Shown: piece by piece, positions 35,301-47,300 of the stretch
Layout of the letters: each line of letters begins with the position of its first letter
Numbering within the stretch: the first letter of the stretch is position 1
NCBI GenBank assembly: GCA_030549495.1
Contig: JAUIRK010000970.1
Location: 250,001 to 314,000 of the forward strand
Direction: 5' to 3'
DNA from: Nectonema munidae
Lineage: Eukaryota > Nematomorpha > Nectonematoida > Nectonematidae
Length of the DNA: 64,000 bases
Position numbers and translations under genes: made by a program
The notes under the pieces: model-generated
Databases searched by the model: none
What the model saw: the letters and a program-made list of their open reading frames with translations, nothing else
Told to the model about the DNA's origin: nothing

Positions 35301-38300
35301 ATATAAACAAAATATTTGCGTATATAAAACTAAAACTTCATATATTTGAAAAATTAATGTGATTTGTGAAATTGACTTTTAATTTTTAAAATATCATTAA
35401 AGTTAGGTTTTAAATCGCTGCATCCAATCAAAAGTAAGGCTTTTAAAGCTTCATCAGTCAGTCTTGTTCGGTTAGTTGACTTTACATGCTTCATTTTTGA
35501 CATAAGTTGTAACAAAGAGTGATGCCCTGCCAACAGCAAATTTCTTAAAAGTTTTGGAACTCAGTTTCAGGTAAACAGCAATAAAGTACCACAAGTTTTT
35601 TTCTCTATTATTTGTTTTTAACATTTCATTTGCCTATAAATCAATAAGTTCTAAGTATACTTAACTGGCGATCAAATGGGTTCTGAAACGGAACATTTTT
35701 ATTTTCAACTTTATCCAGATCTGAAAATCATTTTGAAAAGTGTTTATTCAAATCACATTTTTTAGGAAAATCAAGATTAATACTTCCAGTAATTGTAGAG
35801 AGAATTGTTTCAAATATTGAAAATGAGAAAACTCTTCTTTTTTTGATAGTGTTTCAAATAATAAAAGTTTTCCTCAAAGTCCTTTGATGAGTCCAAAAAA
35901 AACACGAATAAGATGAACTTTTCTTTAAAGTTTTAAATTTACAATGCTTTGAGATGCAATGTCAACTTAGGAGCCGGCAGGATTATTTACAAGGGGGCAA
36001 ATTTTTTTTTGATTCGATTTAATTATTTAATTATTTTTTTAACTAAAACTGATTCTGTACTACTGAGTAGAACTGATTTTTTTAGTCTGAAGCGGTGTTA
36101 CATAACTTACATTAGTAACGTTACGATTTTCACTTATAAGATGTTTAAGATGGATTATACTAGTTTTTCCTCTAAAACTCTTTTTCTTAATTTCAAACTC
36201 AATTAGATCTGTTGCTTTAAATGTGTTTTTCCCCATTTTATTGATTTTTGCTGAACAAATTATACTTTATTTATTATTATGTAAAAGGTTATATTTTACT
36301 ATACTCTAAAAATAAATCTTATTGAAAAATGCATTACAAACAAAAATAACACATATCTTATGAGGAAAATAAAGCTTTTACAAGAAAAAAGAAAGTGTAT
36401 ATGAATATAGGTATATATACATAAAAAATATCACTTGGAGGGCAGAGCTGCTTCTATTAGTCAAAAAGAAACTGAAGTGGTCTTCGATCTGTTTCGAATT
36501 TGTTTACAATTCTTTCCATGAAAATTTGTCTTCATTAACTTTTCTTCTATGTACGCTAAGCATGCATAAGCCAGAAAGGCGGTCATCTGACATAATTGAT
36601 CTTATCCACGTCTTTACTCGGCGAACGGTACTGAAAGTTCTTTCTACGGAACAAGTAGTCACAGGTAAAGTTAATAGAATAAGTATAGCACTCCTAACTG
36701 ATGGATAAAAATCTGTATAGTTCAACAATTCACCATATTATTTACTGTTGATGGTTTGTGTCTCTGAAGATATTGACCAATAAGCAAACCAACTTAAAGC
36801 ATCAGTTTCAAAATTTTCAAGTTGATATGTTTTGGAAATTTCAACCATTTTTTCAATATAGGTCTTACGTGAGAGCTTTTTCATTTGAGATGGATGAAGG
36901 AGGATTAGACTGAATTTTGGACTGTTTTTCTCAGGGAATCTGGATTTTAGTGAGCTAATGAGAGAGTCAAGGTATGGAATATATACCCTCATTCGAAAAT
37001 AGTGTTCAATATTGTTAGTTTGCAAGTTAGTTCTATGGGTTTGCCTGCTACATTGACGAGGAACATGGAGTTCAATGTTTAAATGCTCTGATATTTCTGT
37101 TACTTTTTCGAATATGTCCATTTTAAAGTGTTCTTCTGCTTTGCTTCGATGAAAGTGAATTATAGCTAGTAAGTTTCGAACGTGTTCATGAACCTGGGTT
37201 AAATCTAACTGAACTGCTTGTAGAGCCTGTGTTATCTGTTCAAGAACGGCAGAATAAAAAGATATGATCTTTAAGCTAAATAGAAAAGTTACAGAGGAAC
37301 ATGCACACAACAACTGATACGCAGTTTGTCTTTTGTCTCCTGTAGTTGAACAGTGGTCTAGGCATTATAAAATTTTCTGAAAACACCCGAAGGCTTTTAT
37401 ATTTACTGGTTCAACGTGTTTCTGACAATAAAGAGAGATTTGGAACCAGTTTTTTTCTATAAGGACTTTCTCGGAAAAATACTATAGTTGATTTGACAGT
37501 GCCTATAGCATTACGAATCGCTGAAACCGCATTTAGTTCATTTACTGTTAGATTGAATCGATGAGAAGCACAATGTCCAAAAATAGCCTTTGGATATAAA
37601 CTTTTAATTTTTGCTTGAACCCCATTCTCAATTCCAGCAATTGTAGAGCACCCATCGTATCCTTGACCAAGAATTTTTTCAAGATTAAGTCCAAACTGTC
37701 TACATTGATGCAATCTTGCATTAAATATACCTGCTGCGCTCCTATCACTCAGTGGTCTAAGAAACTCCTCACGTATGATCTCTTTTTCAGTGGCTGTATC
37801 TACGAAGCGTACTCCAAGGGATAGTTGCTCAGTACAGGAAATATCTGAACTTTCATCAGAAAGTATTGAAAATCCAATAGCATTGTTGCTTGCTTAACAA
37901 TATCATTTCGAATAAGTTCTTCTGAAATATTTATTAACTCGTTTTGAATTTGATGGGAGGTGTAGCGAGCATTTTTGGCAGAACTTTCTAAATGAGTTTT
38001 TAAGACATCATCTTCAGCTTCTATTCTGAAATTTAAAAGCTGTTAAAAATTTCCTGTGACGGACTCTTTTCCTCTAATTGCAATATCATTTGTTGCGCAA
38101 AACAAAATTGAAGATAGTATAGAAAATAATATTTCTCGATTTTTAACAACTGTTTGATTTATTTTGGTGTTTAACTGACATAAAATTTCTTTTTGCGAAT
38201 TTTTCATACCACAAAAAAAGTTTTGTGCATCATTCTGTGAATTTTTATGCCATTCGCTAGCGATGTGATTTTTTGCGTGCTCATTAAAGTATTTCGTGAA

Positions 38301-41300
38301 AGTCCCAGTTATAAAAGTACCCTCATATCCTCTATGAACTGGTTGAGGAAATAAAATACACGGTATACAAAGAGCCCCTTTCAATTTTGGTGAGTATGCT
38401 AACCAAGGAGCGAGTCAGCCATGCATGTCGAAAACTCATTTAATTGTTTTTTGTAATATCTTTTTTATAGTTGTAGTTCTTCTCTGGCTTATATGCATCA
38501 GTCATGAGAAGAAGTTTTAAATCGTCACCTATTGATTTGTAGTTGAGATAATTTCCAATATCAAGCTCATTTGATCAGGATGTGAAGATGTTTTTGTGCT
38601 CTGAATTTCACTTGATGTTTTTTATTTCTACCGCAATCACTCCCATTTTTATCTTCTATATTGGGCTGCCTTTGAGAATTAAAAAAGTTTCGTATATCCA
38701 TTATGGAATTCTTTATCGATGAAAGGTGACAAATATTTTATTCTAAAAATCACGACCTTGCAAAGACTTATTCATCTCGTTGAGTCGACTAAATATATCT
38801 GCCAAGTAGGCCAGAATCATAACAAACTTTTTTTTTTCAAAATAAACATAAGTTTATTGTCATTTTCTCCCAAAAAAAAGCTTTTACTTCCAAACATAAT
38901 TCAGACAATCAGGAAAGGCAATTTCCTCTCGATAACCAACGAATTTTAGTGTAGAGTCCTAAATGTTTGGCTCCCATTTCGTTAGCAAGTAGTTGGAAGA
39001 GTGTGTGTTTTTTAGCCTTGGAACAGACAAAGTTGATCATTTTAACCGCAACGTTCATAACTTCCAACAAAAAAGACGGGGGAGTTTTTGAGGCAAGCGC
39101 ATAACGATGTAGTGAACAGTGAGAAGATGTTATATGAGGCCATTCATTTTTGACTAATGTAACAAACCCCCCTTTAACGCCAATCATTGCTGGAGCACCA
39201 TCAGTACAAATGTGTTTGAAATTCTGCCACTTAAGACCTGTATTTTTGAAAAAAGAATCCACGATTGCTTTAACATCTGCTGCTGTCGTTGTACTTGTCA
39301 TCCAACTACAAAACAAAAACTCTTCCTTCATCTTTCATTTCATAGAAAACTTGACGGCACACATCAGCAGCCATGTTATTATCCGCCGGCGGATTGTATC
39401 ATTAGACAGGGAAACTTGCTGAATCTTTTTTTGCCTCTGGACCAATCATTAATTCAACCATTTTTTCTGTACATGGCTTAATTAGCTCCTCTGCAATAGT
39501 GTGGGGCTTCTTGCACTTTACAATTTGGTATGCTACTTCGTAGCTGAATTGAAGAGCAGGTTTTTCTTCTGGCCGAAAGTCAAATTCAGGAAATCTAGCT
39601 TCGCGTTCATACCGGGCTCGTTTTGCATCTTACCTCAACACTTTCGTTCTTATTTTGAGGATGCATTTTGTCGCGATGATTTGAAAGTTTACATAGACGT
39701 AGTGAGGCATTTGACATCACCAGTGAGGAGTGTATACATTGCGCAACGCATCTCGAATTACATTTGTAAATCTAAACTTAACATAACTGTCATTCCATTT
39801 ACGAACCTTTGACATCTATCAAATTAAACAACTTATAAAGATATGATATCTTCATAGTATATAGAATTTTCACTAGTTTGTTCATTTTAAATGATTTTTT
39901 CAAAATTTTTCTTTTTATTACAACATAAGTCTTACAGGTCTACTTGTGTAGTCTGAATCAAAAACACTATTCTAGTTTAAATACTTAATGAGAAAATTAG
40001 ATAAAAAATTTAAATTTTACCGTATATAAATCTTATTGGTCAGTCCTATTGATGAAATTAAGATTAACAAGCAAAAAAAGACTCATTATGTTTTCTTACG
40101 TGCCCCAAATTTTAATCAAAATATTTCGGGCGGACTCGTTTCTCCGATCTTCAAGTTTCAAGCTATGCCTCTGTGACTATTCAATTAAATTGAATTTTCG
40201 AGTTAAAGCGTACACTAAGCACTAAATCACTCGTTTTAATTATCAACAGCCAATTTTCCTTCTTTTTAACCTAAAAAATGTGGAACAGCTGAAATATAAC
40301 GTTTTTAAAATAAAGTATTTGGTTATATATATTATTATCATTATTTTTTCATTATTGTGAATTTTGCTATGCTTTAGCTCAGTGGTTCTTAACATTGGGT
40401 CACGAGATAAAATTTGGGTTGCCTAGCTTTGAAATTGAAAAAAATGATATGTAGTGAAGATTTATACAATGTGTAATCTACAAAGTTCATTCTTTGCCAT
40501 CTGCTCGTGGCCCCCCTATTAAGGTCCCGTGGCCCCCTTAGGGGGCCATGGGCCCCTAGTTGAGAAACACTGATCTAGACAGTGAAGCAAAAAGACTCCA
40601 AGTTTCAAATTATAGAGGTCTTTTATTTTCCATTCTTACGATTAAACATCACAATAATAGCTTTGTTTTTTAGTAAGAAAAATATTTATTTTATAGTTAT
40701 AGTAATGTTAAGTTAATCTATCCAACTAATCACTTTTTAATACCACCCATATTTTCCTTCCATCAACTGTAACACCACATATTTGATTACATTGAAAGTC
40801 ATAGTCTTGCAAAATTTTCTCAATTTCTATAAAAATGTCTTTTCCCGTCGTTCTTTCATGCATGCTAGAGACTGATGCGAACTTTTCCATTATCTGATCA
40901 CGAATAAAAAAGGATAGAAAAAAATAAGGGAAAAAACATCCTAGAGCAAGTACATTGAAAACAAAAAAATTTGCTGTCTTTTTCTTTGGTTCTCTGATTT
41001 CTCAATTCTCACTTTCAAATAATAGAAGAGCTAGCGATATAAATCTAATAATTCAAGAGTGAGACCAACATTTAAATATGATAATATAAGTAAATAAAAT
41101 ATTGTATTTGACCATCACCTCGTATCTCTATGTAATCATGACTTTGCCCTTCAAGAAAACCGCACTGCATCTCCAATGTCGTTCTTATCAGAGTTTTAAC
41201 ATCTTTTACAATATTCTTTGCTAAGTATGTTTCATAAGTTTTTTTTTAGACGCATAAAGAGCGCCAAATATTTGAAATATAAATGTAAATGATTGAGATA

Positions 41301-44300
41301 TTTTATTTCTAAAATGTGTGAATTTGGCTAATTTGTTTTTTCTATCAGCACAAAACGATTTGAAAACCACAGATAAAACATTAAGCTAATTAAATATAAA
41401 AAAAAGTAAAACATATTTACCAACAATGTTATCCTTGGATTTTAAATACTAGAATAGAAGAAGCTCTTAAAAATACGATCAATTTATTAAAAAATTCTTT
41501 CAAAATTCAAAACGACTGATTTTCATTTTCAAACAAAATTTGAATTGAAAATTTATAGGCAATATATACTTATTAATTATTATAATATATAACTTATATA
41601 TTAATTTATATACAATATATATAATTTTACCTTCAGAATTTGGAGTAAACTTTAAAATGTTTTGGATATTAAATGATCCTCAGCCACCCTTATTCAAGCT
41701 AATTCTTGAAAAAGAGCAGGATTTTTACGATTCCTGATTCCAATTGATTTTGCCATGACAAGTAGAAAGCGGCAGACCCACACTAATTGTATTCCCTATA
41801 TAATTCAAACATCATATTCTATCCAGGGTTGCTGAGTAGAAGTACTTTATTTTACTTTTTTTATTTTTTATTTATGGATAAAATTTAGCAATTGAAAATA
41901 AGAGGGGGATTTTTTAGCATATTTTAAATTTAAAAAAATTGCTAATTTTTGTAAGCACATGGAATCGAAGTTGAACTCTATTTTTTTAAATACTAGGAAC
42001 CGAAATCAGGATTCGCTGGGTTCAGAGATTTTAAAGATAAAAATTTAGGAGTCGGAGAGATTTCTTATTTTGAATAATGAAAAAAATAAGTTTAATCTTT
42101 GTGAACGCTTTTATACTTGAACCTTGAAGAGTATAAGAGTATGGAAGTGGATGTTATATCGAACTCCACAACTCTTAGTTCTTGATATCTATCCTTTTTT
42201 ATAAAATATTATTTGAAGATTTTAGAACTTGTTGAAGCAAGAAACTCTCTCTGCACACGAATATTCGATATATGTTGCGCTAAAGCGAGTAAGGATAGAC
42301 AATGTGACTTGCAAAAAGAACTAGTTGTAGCTTCGGGAGTAGATGCTGATTGTGAAAATGTCCACGCCTATTCTTCTTCCCTGTGTACTCAAGTATGTTG
42401 CGCCTTCTTCCAATTTAATTAAATACTATTATCTTATGATTATTAATTTTTCCTTTTTTTTTATCTTATAAAAAAAATTTGCTTGAATTTATGTTCTCAG
42501 AATATGGAAATGCAAAAAAAGTAAAAAATAAGGTAAAGGTACTGTGGAGTGTTTTCATCGAGGAGGCAAAATTATGCTGTTTGTACCAAACTATGAAGAA
42601 AGGAGGCTTGATGTGGGATCGAAGCCTAGTATCAAATCAAATAAACATATAAGTAGACTACGCTCCTGCTAAGATTTTCTTTTGCTGCCAAATAAATACT
42701 CTTATCAATTTTCAAAAACCGGATTTTGAATAATATATGGAAGCTTTTCAAGCATTTAATGTGTGCTTCATAGAAGGTTAGTTGGTGGATAAATTGATTA
42801 GATAGTTGGCTATTCATATTTGGATAAAAATGTTTGACGAATGTGTCCATTAAATAGCTTGAACGATAGAAAAAATAAAATATATTGAAAGATTATTGAG
42901 AGGACACTTTGAAAACTTTATTTATTCAATCTGTTTTCGCCATGAATCTCTCTAAATATAAGAATTAGAAATGGGAATCTTGAAATAAATATAAAGACAA
43001 CAAATTTTGAAAGGAAAATTTCTATATTTTTAATGAGGACATTTGAAATTGATATTTACTTTAATGCCAATGATCCAAAAATGGACAACAGACTGTTAAG
43101 TTTTTATCTGAAATCAATAGAAATTCAAAAAAAGTCGTCTTTGGCTGTTACTTAACGGATATCAATTATTAATTTTTCAACATTTAACCTAAATGGAAAA
43201 ATGTTAAAACGGAGGAAAACAAAAAGCTGGATAAAAAGTTTTTAATGATAGGATACTATGGTTTCTGTTTAAATAAATTAGAGAACAAAGTTTGTGTCAA
43301 AAACTCCACAAGGGAGGCGTGTAAAATTGGTTAGATACTGGGTTTCGATAACTCAAGGTCTTGGGTTCGATCCCGTATGTAGCCTACTTTCCTCATAGTT
43401 CGATACAAGCGGCGCAATTGTGCCTTCTTGGTGAAAACACCGCACGGTACCTTTACCTTTGTGTCAAAGAAAAAAGTAAAGATTTTTGAAAAGTCATAAA
43501 TGTATTTTTATGTGCTAATGTCATTGATCACTACAAAGATGAAATGATTGTTATTATAGTGTTTCCCATTTAAAACCAATAATGAAAAATGGACAGTAGA
43601 AATTCAAAAAAGCTTTCTACATTGTCTGGTACTTATTAGGAGAAAATGAAAATAAACCATAAAAGGGGTAGAGTAGCTATAAGGCGCTTAATTTATTGCT
43701 ACGCGGCCTGGTTCCGCTAAAATTTGTCGTTTCAAAGGAAGAAGCGTTTGATTGAAGATTTCTTCTTTTCCTGGCCTGCATATCGCGATCTCTGTCTTCT
43801 TTTTTTTTAGAAGTGCTGCAATTGTTGTAAAGTTGGGGTTGCATTCGCGCAATCAAAGGGAACGTGCAACGTTGACTACTTTTCTGATCATGAGTGTGTG
43901 AAAACGGCTAAAGACTGCTGCTCCAAATTTCTCATTAACAAATATGACGGTAAGATTACCCGTCTTCTTTCTTATTTATTTCATTCATTCCAAAGATTAT
44001 GTGCAGAGTGGAACCTCGGTGTTTTTCTTATTCTAGTGTAATTTATAATCAGCTTGTATAATGTGCGTATATTTTCAACTTGATATATGTAAAATATGCT
44101 AATATATTATCAAAATTGGATAAGGGAGACGACTCCCCAGAATTTTTGGACAGCATCTACCAAAAGGATAGAAGTATAAAGACGTGAAAGAACCCCTCAT
44201 AACTTTTAGTCACTATAACCCAAGTTATACCATATCATTTATCTATATTTATGATTTATAAAAACTTTGCTATATGTTTTTTGATAAGGGTCGTCAGAAT

Positions 44301-47300
44301 TTAATATTATCCTCGTGACGTTTGAAGGAAAATTTCTGTATATAAGAATAAGCATTCCATTCTGTCTTGGTACTAAATCGATGCTAGAAAAGTTGAATTT
44401 ATTGTTTTTAGAAATGCTGTTATCATAAAGTAATTAGGGCCATTTTCCTAAATTGAAACGTTTTCTCTTTGTTGGTTCGTGTAATTTAAAAAAGTTGAAC
44501 ATAAGTTGCATGTAAAGAATTAAAATCTAAATCCATAGGAAAAGTTCTTCTTTTTTTTAAATAGAAATTTTTTTTCTGGAAAAATTTTTTTAAGAGAAAC
44601 ATTTTCAATTCCACAAAATATATTTTTCAAAATGACATTAAGTTCTTGATGATAACAAAATCTCTAAACTATGGTAGTCTGTGCGCTGTATACGTTATAT
44701 ACTATTGATCGATTTTTCTTATCGCCCGTGGTCTTGGTAAACCACTAATATATACTTACTAGCGCGATAGAAAATGAAGGAAAGAACAAGCATTGCAAAG
44801 AAGAAAAAAGGCTGAGTGAAAAGATTGTTCGTAAACCGACGTTCCACTGTAATTGCAAAGATGCAAAATAACAGAATGCACAGAATCTCCTAAAAACTTA
44901 AAAAAGAAATCGTATTAAAACGTTTGACTCAGATTCAGAAAATAAAAAATGTTGTTTTATATTTTAGGATAATTCTCTATAATCGAAAAAAGTTTTTTAT
45001 TTTTTAGCATTAACCCATTCAGTGCCAATGTTCGGAAAGCGAACGCATACGACTTCAGTGATCCATATTTAACTCAAGAATAATGTGTTGGAATGCAAAA
45101 GGGATTAGACAAAATCGCCTGCATTATGTGAATTAAAATCGGCTAATTCTATTCAAGACAAGAGTTCGTTTGCATTTTCTTTTGCAAATATTCGTTCCAA
45201 ATGGATCAATCCTCATCTCTTCTTCACATTTTTATTTACTTCACAAAAGTGCTAGAGTATAACAAATTCGCCTAAAACTGTTAACCTGCCATAAAGGTAG
45301 GTAATTCTTTACTTATTTAATTAGTTTAATAGAAGTAGTTCATCGACTCAAGATATACCTATGGCTTAACTGATAAAGTGGACAACAGTTTTACTTTAAT
45401 CAATGGAGTATTAATTTGTATGCTATTTTTAAAATTGTGGTAGAACAACAAAAAGGGCCCCAATCAATTCTTCTTTTTTTTACAAAATTGGTGAATTTAA
45501 ATTATGACTTCCAGCGAAAATATTAATTAAATTGCATATCGAAGGTGCGCGAAAAACCAGAAAAAATGCCCGAATAAAAGAGGAAAAAAGCCCAAAAACC
45601 AAAAAAGGAAAAACCCCCACAAAAAATTTCAAAAAAGTATTCATAAAATTAAAAAAAAATTTTTTTTAAATATATGAAATAAAGATTTTTGTAAAAAAAC
45701 AAAAAGTTAACTTTTCCTAAAAGATCGTAAAATTGAACTAAAGTAAGCTAAAAAACTCAGATAACAATTTTTTAAATATAAAAATTTTTTATAAAACAGT
45801 AAATATTTTTGGACTTTGTGTGTATCAGACACTTTCTAAATATAATTTGGTGTTTTAACTGATTTTAAGACGCTTCCCTAAATGTGCACCTTTGCTATTG
45901 TTTTCAAGGAGGCTTTGTAAGGAAAAAAACCCTATAGATTAAGAAATTTTAGAAATTTAGCCTTTCAAAACGGAATAAAAATATTTATATAATTAAAAAA
46001 ATCCTGAAAATCAAAAATTAGGGGCATTTTTTCCTACTTTTTAATTGGGGGCATTTTTTCCGGGGACATTTTTTCTGGGGGCATTTTTACCTACAACCAT
46101 CGAATATACTCTAGTTTAAAAAAATCCAAAATTGTTAGGGGGTGGAATAGGGCATAGGCTTTTCATTTGAAAAATGAAGTAGTCTACCAGGCACATTACA
46201 GGAATTGATGAAAGAATATTTGATTCATAGAGAAAGCAAATAACTGAGGGTTGGATCAGTGCTATATGGGTCAGAATGTAGCTAAAGGTAGTGGTGAATT
46301 GTCTGGTAATGACACCCGATGGGTGCGGGGGGGGGCGCCCGCGGTATATTTATTATAATAATTTAAATTTTTTTAATAATTCCAACATTAATTGATATTT
46401 CAACGCGAGCAGACATTTGTTATTTACATAGTCTTATAGAAGAAACTAAAAAAGATATTTAGTATACGAAAAGTTTCATTTAAAAGTTCTGCCAAAGTAT
46501 TGATTTTTTACAAGAATTTTAGTTAATTTAAACAATTTTTTGAGCTAAATTTTACAAATATCTCAATGGCCTATAATATATCATTTCTTATGTATGTTTT
46601 TCATTGATGTGAACAAATTATTATTAAAAATTATTATTATTTTAATCGATGGAGTTCCAATTTCCTAGGTCTTAGTTTTATATAAAAAAAAGTTTTTTCA
46701 GAGCATCCCGTGTATTAGTTGAATATAAACTAGTTTTTTATAATCTTGAAAGACACATTTTAAAAAAACATTGTAAAGACTAAATTCAGGATTCAATATA
46801 CTTTTGTAAATTTCTCTAAGTACTAATGGTAGTAATAGAAGGTCATTAGAACAATGAGAAAATAATGTTCATTTATTTTATTCAGTATAATATTTTATAC
46901 TTCCACTGCTTTTCTTATTCTCTCAAATAAGCCATATTTGTTGCTAAGCCTTAAGTACGCTTATAATGTATTTAGGGAGTTGTGACAAGCATTCCAAGTG
47001 TCTTCCCCAATGCTACGCTTTGAGGAATCAAAAAATTAGATGTGTGTGTCGTCAAGGCTTTCGCTTACTCGAGAACATGGAGGAAAAGTGGTGTATCGGT
47101 AAAGCGCTTTTCCATCTTGTCTTCATTCTTATAAATTATCATGTGCATCATCTCTTACAAACTATAACTTATTTATCATCCACTGGATAATACCACCTCC
47201 GACTCCCATCCCTTTAACATCTTCGACTCGCTAACCCTGTTTGACAAGATAGGTAATGACGTCACGTTCGGACATTCAAAGAGAACGACTTCAAAATTTA

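Larger units (their letters stand above)
34648..42218. other. Fibulin intron 2, filled with nested hAT transposons
   Basis: This 7.6-kb intron contains the Charlie-type relic (35138 to about 39800) interrupted by a second hAT (about 35968-38715), a 193-bp hAT MITE (40380-40572), a GTF2IRD2-like hAT fragment (about 40730-40920) and AT-rich filler (41.0-42.2 kb) in which I see nothing. The nesting explains why exons 1-2 are so distant from the rest of the gene. Confidence 0.75.

Noticed and set aside
43302-43400. Functional tRNA gene
   Set aside because: Box A and box B are good, but the anticodon arm and acceptor pairing are imperfect. The unit is flanked by target duplications and continues into a SINE body.
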